Assembly (NCBI GenBank): GCA_947034885.2
Contig: OX344753.2
Location: forward strand, 10,912,001 to 10,976,000
Source: Thuidium tamariscinum
Lineage: Eukaryota; Streptophyta; Bryopsida; Hypnales; Thuidiaceae
Length of the DNA stretch: 64,000 nt
Direction of reading: 5' to 3'
Every line of letters begins with the position of its first letter. The stretch's first letter is position 1. A program made the position numbers and the translations under genes. A model generated the notes under the pieces. It was not told the DNA's origin, did no database searches, and was given only the letters and a program-made list of their open reading frames with translations. Positions 52,325 through 64,000 of the stretch are shown in pieces.

Positions 52325-52535
52325 AAAATGGATTCTAATAGGTTGCTATTGTCTTAAATTTTGTTGTAGTTTTTTAAATTTCTTTTAAGACAAAAAATTA
52401 CATTAGCTTTGTGATAATATCAATTTTAATTCCAAGCAATGATCAAGAGAAAATGCTATGCCACAATAACCTCAACTAATGAAGCCTTGGATAACAAAAT
52501 ATTCTATAAAAATTTGAAATAAAAAATTATTTCTT
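52325..52535. other. short AT-rich spacer
   Basis: Nothing recognisable. Confidence 0.3.
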
Positions 52536-52539
52536 AAAT

Positions 52540-53276
52540 AATTGCTTACATAGAAAGCTTTTATTTGTTCCATTTGGATTAGTGATGTAAAAGTTATTGA
52601 GCTTCTTGTTTTGAAGGCAATCATAACATCTTCTTGAAAAAATAATATATTAGATTTGTTTCTAAATTCAATTTTCAAGACTTTCAAAAACAAAAAACTC
52701 TATGATTTATGTTATGCTTGCTAGAATAATCTCACTATAAGAATTAGTGTGTTTTGATTGTATTGTAGAGTTAATAAAAACTTTTTTTTTCCTTTCAATT
52801 TTAAAATTATCTACTTCTATTTAACAATTTGAGATCAAATGCATTTATTTTTTAAATTATATATATATATCAATTTTGTATATTTTTATCTTATTTTTTC
52901 AAATTATTAATTTGAATCTTCAATACAAAAATTTTAATTAAAAAGATTGAAAGTCAAATAATCTAGTCAAAAAAGGTGAAAAAAAACCCAATTTTTTTCA
53001 CTTTAAATTCAAATATCTTACAACCATTGAGCTCAAAAGTTTTTGAAATTTCTTCTACACATTCATGTATTAATTGAGTGGAAGATCCTATAGCTAAATA
53101 TGCAAAAATAAAAAATAAAAAATAAATTCTTTTGCTTTGAAGTTTTCTAAAGATTCCTTAACATTTATATAGTATTACTTATCAAGACTTAGCTATATGT
53201 AAAAATTTGCTCTTTACACAAGAAATGGGAGTTTTAAGCATTTTTTTAAGAAAAAAGAGCCTTGAGACTTTATGAA
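52540..53276. mobile_element. strongly diverged TTAA-family copy
   Basis: Shares the order of landmarks with the 925-bp elements: 'ggattagtgatgtaaaagttat', 'caaatatcttacaaccattgag', 'gatcctatagcta', then 'ggagttttaagcatttttt' followed by ACTTTATGAATTAA. The left terminal repeat is not preserved. Confidence 0.45.
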
Positions 53277-53279
53277 TTA

Positions 53280-56200
53280 AATGCATATTAGGACCAAGTT
53301 ACACAAAGTAATCAAGCTTTAAAAGTTTTTACAAACAAAAAATTACATATTATCATTTGTAATATACCAATTCTATTCAATAATTGATTGACAACATACA
53401 TATTAAGGGGTGGATATTTTTAGAGCCTCATATGATTCCAACTCTAGGATTTATAAAAATTTCTATAAAGTTCCAGAAGAAATGAAATGCGTTAATATGC
53501 TAGAACTAGATGCCAATTTCATTAACCTTTCAAAGGAAAATTTATTAAAAAAATATTTCAAGAAGACAAATCCCTTGAAATTGTAAATGAGTTGGTAAAT
53601 GACCACCGTATGGACCTCCCATCTTATTAATTAGACCCTATCATTACCTTATTTTCTAATATATATGCCATATTCTTAAGTACCATACACTTCCTTTGAA
53701 TTTAAAGGAGTGGTCAATATTCAACACGGAATTTGTTTAGTAAATCAAAGCTCTCCGTCTAAGGGATTAGATACAAGCTTAGAACCCACGTGATGGACTT
53801 TTGCAATAAAAATCTAAGAATTTTGGCAATAGCTTTGCCGTACTAGAGGGATTAACCTTAAATTCTAGGATAATTTTGGAAGAGCTTTGTCTACTCAAGG
53901 GCAAAAAAAGTAGGTTTGGATCCTATCCAAACTTCTAAATGCAATTTGGGCCTCAATTAAACGTTTAAGTTTGGGGGGATCCTCAATAAGCCAATCTAGG
54001 CTGTGAATCCTTTATCAAAAGACTTAAATCAAGTAATTGAAGTATCAAGACTTTCAAACTAAATACCAATGTAATGATTAAACTCTCCAGTGGTACCCCA
54101 AAGGCCTTTGGAAGAGCTTCAAACAAGAAGAATTCAAAGAATGCAATGGAGCTCAAAGTATACTAATTCAAAGCAAGAATTTTGGATAGTACCAAACTTT
54201 GCAATGTGGATGCGTAGAGAAATGAAATGCAATAATAGTTGAAAGGATGTTGAAAAGAATATATGTGTTATGCAATAGTTGGGGTATAATGAATGTAAGA
54301 GGTGTGAAATGAGGGGAGGGGGAGGCCTTTTATACTTTTCCAAGGCCTCCTCCCCCCTCAAGTTACATTCTAATCTACTTAAGAAAAAATCAAATTAATG
54401 TTTAAAAATCTACTCTACTGCTGTGACTACTCTAACTTTAGGAGGAATGGTCCGATTGCCAAAGGTATAGCGCCATTAGCTTTAAAAGATCCAAATTAGC
54501 CTATGGAAATCCCTACCCCTTACTCCCGGAACCTAATTGCGCTCAAAAGCTAACAATTACGATCCAGTGAAAAGGGTAGAAAATCTATCTTTTGGAATTG
54601 ATTTTTCTCAAAAGTTTTGACTAGCTATGGTTGTTGGTAATGTCCAAGAATGTTAGGAAAGAGTCTAAGTTGACCCAAATCGGACTCCGTATGCTCCCTG
54701 TATGTTGGTCAACTTGCAAGGAATTTGGTAAAACCATTAAAACTTGTTGCCGTTGCCAGTTCTGGTGTTTGTTGATGTCAAAATGTCTTGAAATTTGTCA
54801 AGGCGCTTATTTATGCTAAAATATACTATCTTAATTTTTAGTGGGATTTTACCACTATCGTGGAATTTTCTATGAATTTCCAATTGCCACTAAAAGCGGT
54901 TGACTTCCCATGGAGTCATTTCCGTAATTCAAAAAATTACAAAACCTTTAGGGGATCTTCTAGGAATTCCCCTAAGGACAAGTGCAAAGTTTAGCTAAAA
55001 ACCCACACTGTCTAAATAAAATAAAAATTGTACTATAACGGAATTAATTCCTCCGGGGAAGAATCATTCCCATACAAGGGAATCTCGACAAGTTAGCTTC
55101 GCCGTGACGCTCTTAGGTGACTATTGGAGTCCTATGGTTGCCAGTTAGAGCCCAATCCTACCACAATCCTCCTTAAGAATTCTAATAAAGTTTGTCTTAG
55201 TGCTTTTGTACTAATTCGTCTTCCGAATATTAATTAGTGCAACCTCCTGGTAACTACTTAATATCATATCTAATCATCTAACATGACATAGAAATTGGCT
55301 CTAAGGAGTCTTTTAAGGTATTCCGGAATGATTATAACCAATTCCTCGTAATTATAGGGAATTGTATCAATCCTATTTTGAACACTCTTTTTAGTTGATT
55401 TTAAACCATAATAACCCTAAATATGAGCAATAAGTGAAAAAAAGAAAAATCCGAGGCTTGAGTGACAATGACAGGACTCACACCAAATAAAAGTAATTTT
55501 TTTTTGTTTGAAATTTTCTAGTTCTCTTTAAAATATGGATGAAGTCACCGAATTTGGATGAAAAGTGCATGAATATGATGGTAAAGTATTTTAAGTCGAA
55601 AAGACAGAGGAATGTAGAAATACAATGCTTCACCAAATTTGAAGTAATCACCATCTTGGCACTTTCTCAAAAAGTAAAAAAAAAGGGTTGGTTAGAATCC
55701 CAGTTGGAAGAAGAACAAGTTAGTAGTATGATTGTAGTTGTGAGAGAATCCTACGGTTGGTCATTAAGTTAATGTGCAAATTATGAGTGAGATACGTTAA
55801 TTATGTCCTTGTTGTTGGAGTGTATGTGTTAGAAGTTGGAGAGTTATGAGATAATGGGAGAATTTGTCGCTGTAGAAGTGCGGATCGGAGTAGGATTAAT
55901 TTTAAAATCAGAGCAGTGAGATGTTAAGAACAAGAGAGATATTGAGCAAATTGACAATTTATATAAGGGTGATTTGATCACCAATTTGGAAAAGTGGCAT
56001 AAAAATCTTCTATTCTGAATTGGTGTCTTATGTGATGAGATAATGTATATGAAAGTTAAAATTTTTAGAGTTGAGTTCAAACTGTCCATTAATGTGAAAA
56101 TGGTTGATTCAATTAATTGTAGAAATTAATTTTGTAAGCCTAATTGTAAACCTAATTGAAAGACTATATGTACTATTATGAATTCAGTGTAATACAAGTG

Positions 56201-57635
56201 AGAAGATAAAATTTATGGATTAGTGTTATGTTGTTAAGTCCAAGTAGGGATTAAGAATATTTGAGAATGAATAAGAGTATTTGAGAATGAGTAAGAATAT
56301 TTGAGAATGAGATAGAATAATAGTTGATTAAGTTTGAATGATGTTAGTCAATGTTTCTAATTTGGTATTCAATTCTGAGTGTACAATATATGCTAAATTG
56401 GAGAGAGTGTCGAATTTGGTTTAAGGCATTTTAATTAGTCTTCTTAGAACAAGTATTATATATTTTCTTAAATGTAGAAATAAAAAGCTACAATTTTAAT
56501 TTGGTTGTAAACAATTGCAAGTATTGTCAATGTGGGAGTTACTAGAAGCTGAAGTGTGAAAGTTTGAACGAGATAAAGAAGTTGGTGAATAAAGATTTGG
56601 TGGTATTTGAAGTTGGAGACAAGGCAAATCTGTGAAGATTCAATACCAATTTGGAAGTCCAAGAGTCCTAGATGCAGTGTTTGAAGTCGAGCCAAATTGG
56701 AGATGATTGATACAGAAATGCTAAAAGATAAAGATAAAGATAAAGAAAATACAATTTGGATGTTTATCCTCAATCCTTGTGGCCTTTAAGAATATAGAGT
56801 GAAATTTTGAAATTAGATTCATCATGACAAAACAATAAATTACATGCTATTAAGGAACATTTATTTGTATTCTTTGGTTGCAATGGTCAATTAGGAATAT
56901 AGTTGGAAGCAATTCTATTTAAAAGGCCTCCTTTGGAATGAACTTTAACTATTAGCTTTCACTATTCCAATTAAAAACCAGACTTATCTATAGGAATTGA
57001 TAAGACTACATGACCCAAAATCCATTGATTTTGATGTTTTCAATTCACATTTAATACAAGTATCACTTAGAATTTGGTTCATGTTCAACAATTTTGTACT
57101 TGTGATTTTAAATTTTTTAGTATTCACTAAATTTTCTTTGTTAGAAACTTTTTGAAGTTATAAATTTTTTAAATGATTGAAATTTTGGATTATATAAAGT
57201 TCTCATAAAAGTTGCATACCTCAAGCTAGTGAGGCATTGAAGTTCATACACTAATAGACATATGACAATGAGAAAGGGGCTTTTTTGAGATGTATACAAT
57301 TCCAATGTTTGGGGTATTATATGCCTTGCATCTTGCAATTGCACCTCCTAATTCTTACTTAGTTCATCATTGTAATAGGCCATGATACTCTTAAATAGTT
57401 ACTTAATAAGACATAGTAATTACATATTAATGTGGGTACATTACTATATGATGAAATATCAAGTAACACTAAACATTTAATATGTATCATTGGTCTTAAC
57501 TAGTATACTAGTTGTAAGAGATAGAAAATGATTTAGTTTCAATGTTAAAGTACTGTAGTTCTAAAAGTTTATATCAAATTCTAAAACTCTAATTTCAAAC
57601 AGAAATTTTAGATTGTCATTAGAGGGATTTGCCAT
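53280..57635. other. 4.3-kb gene-free spacer
   Basis: Composition at 53.6-55.4 kb is more balanced than its surroundings, but no frame shows a known domain. A GC-rich stem (GGAGGCCTT with AAGGCCTCC, flanked by G- and C-runs) lies at 54313-54360. A 21-bp repeat built on 'tatttgagaatga' occurs three to four times at about 56258-56315. The balanced stretch could be decayed retroelement DNA, but nothing proves it. Confidence 0.4.
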
Positions 57636-57639
57636 TGGA

Positions 57640-57867
57640 CCCCTAAGAAGGGCCATTTGACTACTTGACAAATGTAAAATTACATGGAAAAAAATTAATA
57701 AATTAAAAAAATCATTACTAAAAATATTTTTTGGCCCATATAATCACCGTGTGTGCCACATAGTACTCAAAACTAATTTCTCTCAAATTCTAAATAAATT
57801 AAAAGACTTTTAAAAAAATCCCTTGGATTTGTATATCAGTTGAAAGTCAAATGTCCCTTCTTAGGGG
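57640..57867. mobile_element. 228-bp terminal-inverted-repeat element
   Basis: The ends are inverted repeats of about 22 bp with one mismatch: the left begins CCCCTAAGAAGGGCCATTTG (57640) and the right ends with CAAATGTCCCTTCTTAGGGG (57867). It is not flanked by TTAA, and no target duplication was identified. The interior is AT-rich and non-coding. It resembles a miniature inverted-repeat transposable element of unassigned superfamily. Confidence 0.65.
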
Positions 57868-57869
57868 CT

Positions 57870-59515
57870 ACATTTTCTTTAATGCTTCAATTCTAGACAT
57901 GTATTTCAAATTGTTGGAGGTCCTATATTAAAGAACTTTTTGAAAATATATGCCAAAAATGTGACAAGAAGCCAATGTAATGAATACTACATATTAGAGA
58001 TGACAAAAAATGATAAGCCTACTTGTCACAAAAATGATCATAACAATAAGAGAGGATTCTTTCTATACAAATTTTAAATACTACAAACTATTAAGGAACT
58101 ATATTCATATTTCCTTTTATTTTGACTATATGAACTTGATGTGTTTCCACTTATTACTCATTGTTATCACTAATTTGATGACTAATGGAGACTTGAAGGC
58201 TTTTAAAAAAAATTTACCACCTAATATAATTCCAAAAAGATTCATCAAAAGAAAAGTGTTTAACTAAAGGTATCCATCTCATAATTTATTAACTACCTAT
58301 AAATCAATAAATAAATCATTTTGTGTCACTTAGCAAATTCTAGAATAAAGCATTAAATGATATAATTGACAATTTCAAAATTAATTTTAAATGAAAAATG
58401 CTACACATATCAATGTACTAATTGGATTAGTTTTTGGTATCATAGAAGAGGAATAGTCATTGCATGAAAGAAATATAATTATATTTTGGTTGACATCCAA
58501 TTTTATTTTAAAGGCAAAAGAATACAAGAAATGTTAAAGCATCAAATACCACTTGTATAGCTTTAAGTCTCAATGTCCTATTTATATACACTAATTTTAA
58601 TATGTAGGGCCAACAATAAGATGTCACCAATCTCTAGAGAGACTTCTAGTTTTCTTATATCATATGAATTTCAAGGACTCAAAAAGCAATAAATCCTTCT
58701 ATATGTTGTTGATGATCATATACTCATATAGAAATTAAATAGTGAGGCTCACATAAGTAAGTTGATTACCAATCCTATGAACCATCATTTATAACATGAA
58801 TGTTTTTATATCTCAATGTCATGTTTATATGCTTACTTCCATTTCTATTGATTGTATTAGATTTGCTAAATTAATAGTCCATAAGGTCAATATATACTCA
58901 CAACTATAATAGCCACTAATTCTAACTTAAGTATAGTTGACTATTGACTATTGTTAAACATGCATTACTTTTATTGGATCATTTGGCAATTGAAAAAAAG
59001 ACTCCAAGACCTTATAATCCCTGCGTGCCCATCCCATATTCATTGAAATCCAAACACCTAAAAAAATATCCACACTAACTAATTATACTGATTGGTAGTA
59101 GAAAGTAGAAACATGCCTAGAGGTACATGGAAACAAGGACATCTTCCAAAATTGAGAGGCCATATTTTATAAGTTATAAATATTCAAAATGAAGTCCATA
59201 GATGTATCAAAAATCAATGCTAGGCTCTCAAAAGGCTGTGATATTTTGAAGACTTTACAATTCATTTTAGTCTAAATTATATAGATGTTTGATTTTGAAC
59301 AATGTTGATTACGAATTCTTGCAAATATCTTAGTCATATTGCTAGATATATCATTGCTAGATTATATTCAATAGGAAGACTATTGATTGTGCACCTCACT
59401 TCAATGTAAAATTTCTCAAAAACCGCCAATTTTGACATTTGAATATAATTCAAATGCTTAAAGAGTGATATAATCTATTTCATAATAAAATTTTCAAGTT
59501 TTAATTTGAAATTCC
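57870..59515. other. AT-rich spacer
   Basis: No recognisable gene or repeat. The frame at 58010-58267 is AT-driven and without family resemblance. Confidence 0.4.
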
Positions 59516-59517
59516 AA

Positions 59518-59632
59518 TAGTACAGAATGTTGAAAACATGTAGCTTAGGGTAGTTAGCACAAAGAAAAATGTTCAAAAGGGTAGAATGTTGAAAACATGT
59601 AGCTTAGGGTAGTTAGCACCAAAAGAACATTT
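59518..59632. repeat. 61-bp tandem duplication
   Basis: The phrase 'agaatgttgaaaacatgtagc' followed by 'ttagggtagttagcac' occurs at about 59523 and 59584 with almost no difference, so the duplication is recent. The second copy is followed by the complement of the spacer ('aaagaaaaatgtt' / 'aacatttttcttt'). Confidence 0.8.
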
Positions 59633-59639
59633 TTCTTTG

Positions 59640-61419
59640 AACTCCATGTACATTACTTAAAGTATTAAACTTAAAGGATTTGAAAAGACACACCCTCAAT
59701 TGAAAAAGAACCCCTACAAATCCATGGATTAGAGTTGATAAATTATATGTTACATTGGTGCAATTTAAAGTGCCAAAATTGTCACAATCACAAGTTCAAG
59801 ATTTAAATATTGAGACTTAAATAGATTTATATTTCAAGATGGCTATTGAAAAATGTGTTAATAATATCTTGAATTCATTCTAATACAACAAAATTGGCAT
59901 TTATTGCTTTGATTTAAGTATCCTATAGGCAATTGCATTCATTGTTACTAAGTCTTTAGCTCATTAGAGTTCACTTAGAGTCAAATAAACAACATGATTG
60001 TATAAAGAATCAATCTAGACAATTTTTAGTTAAATATTTACTTGGGTTGATGTAACTCAAATATTTTTCATTAAAAAAGTGATTTTAAGCGTTTTTGGCT
60101 TATTGATGCATATGAAAAATCAAGAAATAGTAAATTGTTAAAAAAAATGGCCAATGATTACACAACTATATTGAACTTGCTTGATTCAATTTGAATTGAT
60201 GTAATAATGCATGTATGAAAAGCCAAATTAAATGTAAAAGAATAAGGTATTAAGATGTTTGTAGTTTTTTTTATAGTGAACTATAGTTATTTATTAATCC
60301 AATTACCTTAACTTAAAATAAACAAAGAGACCTTAAAAAACTTTTTACATTTACAAGCTAAATATGTAGGAATGAAAGTTTGAAAGAATTAAGCATGCAT
60401 GCATTTAAGGTTTAATAAGTTTAATTAAGCAATGTTAAAATATGATATATTTATCTACTTGATATATTAAAGTCTTTTTGAGTTTTTGAGTTTAATAAAT
60501 ACATTTTTGAGCTAATACTACTTAGAAAGCTAATACTACATTTTTTGACAATCCAAATTAATGAAGCTCTAGTTGACAACCAACTTGTCTTGATAGCCCT
60601 TCTATATAGAAAACAAATTTATTCCTTAGTAATAAGAAGTGATTAACAAATGAATCAATCAAGATCAATTTAATTTTACTAAATATTTATATATACAGAT
60701 CAATGCCAAAAATTGCATTAAAAAATTAAAATAAATCATCTATTATGAATGCACAAAATACTTGTATTATTTGGCATTAGTTGTTGCATGCTCACCACAA
60801 AATTGAGCATCACTTTTAGAGGGTTTTTTTTGTTGTACTTGAGATTTATACTAGAAGTGAATAGTGCATTGTGTAAATAAATATATAATTTTTTTAATTT
60901 CTAATTTTTTTAATTATATACTACTAGGTGATTGTAAGAAACACATGTCCTATTTTGCGTCACACATTGTGTGTAGATGTCTTTTTTGGTCATAACTTTT
61001 GTGTTTTGGTTGTAAATGACTTAAAATTTTTAGGAAGGTACTCATGACTATTGTACACCTAGCCTGATTTTTTCATAAATTTCAAAAAATAATTTATTGT
61101 TCATAAATAGACCCCAATTTAATGTCACACTTGCCAATTTGGAGGTTTTTAGTACTAAATTTAGTATCCAAAAAAACAAATTTTGAGTTGAAATCTAGAA
61201 GATATAGTCTTCAAGTAGATTTTAAGCTAATGGTCAAAGGATTTCTTAAAATAATTAATTTTATGTGGTATAGAGGTCTACAAAGTATACCTCTTTCTGC
61301 TTGTATTTTAAAACATATGAAATATTATTTTAGTATATTTTTTTGGTGAGTGACCATTTCCATAGGGTTGTTATAAATGGATACTTTTTATTTTTTGTAT
61401 TTACTTATTTTTACTATTT
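59640..61419. other. AT-rich spacer
   Basis: No recognisable gene. The frame at 61122-61349 has no family resemblance. Confidence 0.4.
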
Positions 61420-61423
61420 TTAA

Positions 61424-62348
61424 CCCCTAAAGGACCAACATGCCTTTTTTGGCAACATAACTATTTCGGGCGGGTACGTGTGACTAGAGATTTCCATATT
61501 TTGGTACCAAATTTTAATAGAAGGTGTGGACGAGGAATATCTTTAAAGCCCAACAATTTTCGTGACTTTTGACTGCATGGTTAAAAAGTTATTGCATGAT
61601 ATGTGGTTTATTTCTCAACTCGGGCAGTTTGGGCAGATCAGAAAAAATCACTTTTTTAGAAAATAAAAATTTGAAATTGGTTTAATAGATTTATATATAC
61701 ATGGAAAGCTTTGAATCATTCCATTTGGATTAATGAGCCAAAAGTTATGAAGAGTTTTAGTTTGCGGGTAGTTATAGATTCCCTACTCTAAAATAAACTT
61801 TGAAGTCCTTTATTTTACTCAATTTTCAATATTTTTGGAAAAAAATAAAAACATTGGATATAGGTTGTTTATTACAACATTTGAACCATTGGGATTGGCA
61901 AGTTTCAATTTCACAAATAAATTTTTAACAATTTAGTATTTTGAATCATTCTCTACTTCTTTTTACTTACGATTTTTTTTCTATATGTTGTCCAATTCCA
62001 AATGATTTGAAATTTTTTGATCATGTAGCCAACTTGCCTTGGAGAATGAATCCAAAGAAGCACTACCATTTTGGACTCTTTTTCATGCAAATGTGAGCTT
62101 GTAAAGTGCAGCTGCCCAGATTTTCGCAGTGATAAAAAAATGATTTTTGTAACTTTGAACACTAATATCTTGTAATCCAGACGGTAAAAATGTCTGAAAT
62201 TTTTTCCTCATCTTCTCAAACTTGAATACTACAAGATCCTACGGTTATATGTGTCCAAAAACAATATTTTTCAAATATTTGGTACTTGTGTTAGAAATGG
62301 TAGTTTTGGAGGGTTTTTGGTGAAAACATAGTCAAAGAACTTTAGGGG
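61424..62348. mobile_element. 925-bp TTAA-flanked element, copy 2
   Basis: TTAA at 61420-61423 and 62349-62352. The left end is CCCCTAAAGGACC, identical to copy 1; the right end keeps CTTTAGGGG. It has the same length as copy 1 and is highly similar throughout. It is non-coding. Confidence 0.85.
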
Positions 62349-62950
62349 TTAACTAATTTACACATCAAAGCATCTATTATCTTGAGATTTGGCACTTCTC
62401 TAGTTTTCCTAGTACTTAGAGAATTTTTCTATAAATTTCCTTTAGTGGTTACCTTTGTCTTAAAGGTGTATCATTATTCATGTTTTTAATATTTAAAGAA
62501 ATTAGTTTTTAAATTTGAAAGTACTCCCCAAAAAATCATGAGAACTACTAAAAACGCAACAAAATTGATAAGTGTTTCTTGCTATCATCCTATTCAATTT
62601 TTTCTAATTTGTCATACCCTAGGTTAGTAGATAAGTTAGGTTATAGAAAATTTTAGTATTGTTATGAGTACTAAAACAATGATTTTCACTCAAATTTTTG
62701 GAAGCCATCATATTATAAATCTATAATATTTAGTTCACAACTACTTATTGAAGTTTTTTTCTAAAAATGATCTTTATCTTACTTATAAATGCAAATAAAG
62801 CTTTGTTGGGCATAACCAATTACAACTAGGTATTCTAAACATGATCTAGGGTATTGCAAGACAAAACAAATATTTTAAGAGGTTTAATTCCAATTTAAAG
62901 AAGGAAATCAAAATTTTAATTGAAAAAATGAGTATATAGAAGGTGTTTAA

Positions 62951-63897
62951 TCCCTAAAGGATCAATGTGGCTTTTTTGGCAACATAACTATTTCAAGCAG
63001 GTATGTATAACTAGAGAATTTCATATTTTGGGACCAAATTTTAATAGAAGTTGTAGATAAGGAATATCTTTAAAGCCCCAAATTTTTTGTGATTTTTGAT
63101 TACATGGTTAAAAAGTTATTGCACAATATGTTGTTTATTACTCAACTAGGGCAGTTTGGGCAGTTTGGACAGTTTGGACAAATAAAAAAAATCACTTGTT
63201 TTGAAAACAAAAATTCGAAATTGGTTTTATAGATTTATATATACGTGGAAAGCTTTGAATCATTCCATTTGGACTAATGAGTCAAAAGTTGTAAAGAGTT
63301 TTATTATAAGGGAAGTTATGGATTCTCTACTCTAAATTAAACTTTGAAGTCCTTTATTTTACTCAATTTTCAATATTTTTGAAAAAAAATGAAAACATTG
63401 GGTGTAGACTGTTTATTACAACATTTGAACCATTAAGATTGGCAAGTTTCAATTTCACAAATAAATTCTTAACAATTTAGTATTTTGAATCATTTTTTAC
63501 TGCTTTTTAGTTTTTACTTACTATTTTTTTCCTATATATTGTCCAATTCCAAATGATTTGAAAATTTTCAAGCATGTAGCTAACTTACCTTGGAGAATGA
63601 ATCCAAAGAAGCACTACCATTTTGGACTTTTTTTCATGCAAATGTGAGCTTGTAAGTGTAGCTGCCCGGATTTTCGCAATGGTAAGAAAAGGATTTTGTA
63701 ACTTCGAACACTAATATCTTGTAATCCACATAGTAGAAATTTCTGAAATTTCTTCCTCATCTTTTCAAACAAGCATACTACAAGATCCTATGGTTACATG
63801 TATCTAAAAATTATGTTTTAAAAATATTTGATACTTGTGTTAGAAATGGCAATTTTGGAGGGATTTTGGTGAAAATATAGTCAAAGAACCTTAGGGG
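62951..63897. mobile_element. 947-bp TTAA-flanked element, copy 3
   Basis: TTAA at 62947-62950 and 63898-63901. The left end is TCCCTAAAGGATC and the right CCTTAGGGG. It is collinear with copies 1 and 2, with a few short insertions such as a repeated 'gggcagtttggacagtttgg'. It lies only about 600 bp from copy 2, in the same orientation. Confidence 0.82.
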
Positions 63898-64000
63898 TTA
63901 ATAAGACTTTCATTTTTTATCATCTAAAAATATCTAAAGATCTATCAAACTCTATAGTATAATCTCTTCTCTATTAACTTCTTAAAAATGATTTATTTAA

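Noticed and set aside
53600-55450. LTR retrotransposon remnant
   Set aside because: Base composition differs from its neighbours, but no LTR pair, primer-binding site, or gag/pol similarity could be seen.

Overview
This window looks like nuclear DNA from a streptophyte plant or alga, possibly an early-diverging lineage such as a moss, liverwort, lycophyte, fern or charophyte; the sequence alone does not settle which. The evidence is an RKD-like RWP-RK transcription factor family, a plant-type NCS1 nucleobase transporter (PLUTO-like), spliced genes with GT-AG introns, GC-rich exons, and very AT-rich, repeat-laden spacers. Only four intact genes occupy the 64 kb, all between about 13.6 and 48.4 kb.

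Layout. 0-13.5 kb is a repeat field: a piggyBac transposase relic (163-1474), a 128-bp and a 66-bp tandem array, and several elements bounded by TTAA and CCCTTTA/CCCCTAAAGG-type inverted ends, one of them a long hairpin with a second element nested in it. 13.6-19.2 kb holds RWP-RK gene A (+ strand, 5 exons, 784 aa) with three tandem modules behind its stop. 19.2-29.5 kb is more repeats (71-bp array, a 980-bp palindrome, a 925-bp TTAA element). 30.4-33.0 kb is an intact 3-exon PLUTO-like transporter (- strand, 545 aa). 34.5-38.7 kb is RWP-RK gene B (- strand, 5 exons, 806 aa), a close paralogue of A lying in convergent orientation to it. 39.3-40.7 kb is a broken second copy of the transporter fused to the upstream flank of gene B. 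43.1-48.4 kb is a complete 15-exon queuine tRNA-ribosyltransferase catalytic subunit (QTRT1-like, 409 aa, - strand). 48.5-64 kb is again gene-free: a 1.6-kb palindrome carrying a hAT-like insertion, a 228-bp inverted-repeat element, and two neighbouring 925-950-bp TTAA elements at the right end.

The three gene types do not form an obvious pathway. The two stories are (i) a locus where an RWP-RK gene and a transporter were repeatedly duplicated, inverted and broken, leaving two intact RWP-RK paralogues facing each other across about 16 kb; and (ii) a population of non-autonomous TTAA-flanked elements of piggyBac type in the same window as a decayed piggyBac transposase. Exon structures were worked out by hand from reading frames, splice consensus, comparison of the two paralogues, and recalled family conservation; no search or alignment program was run.
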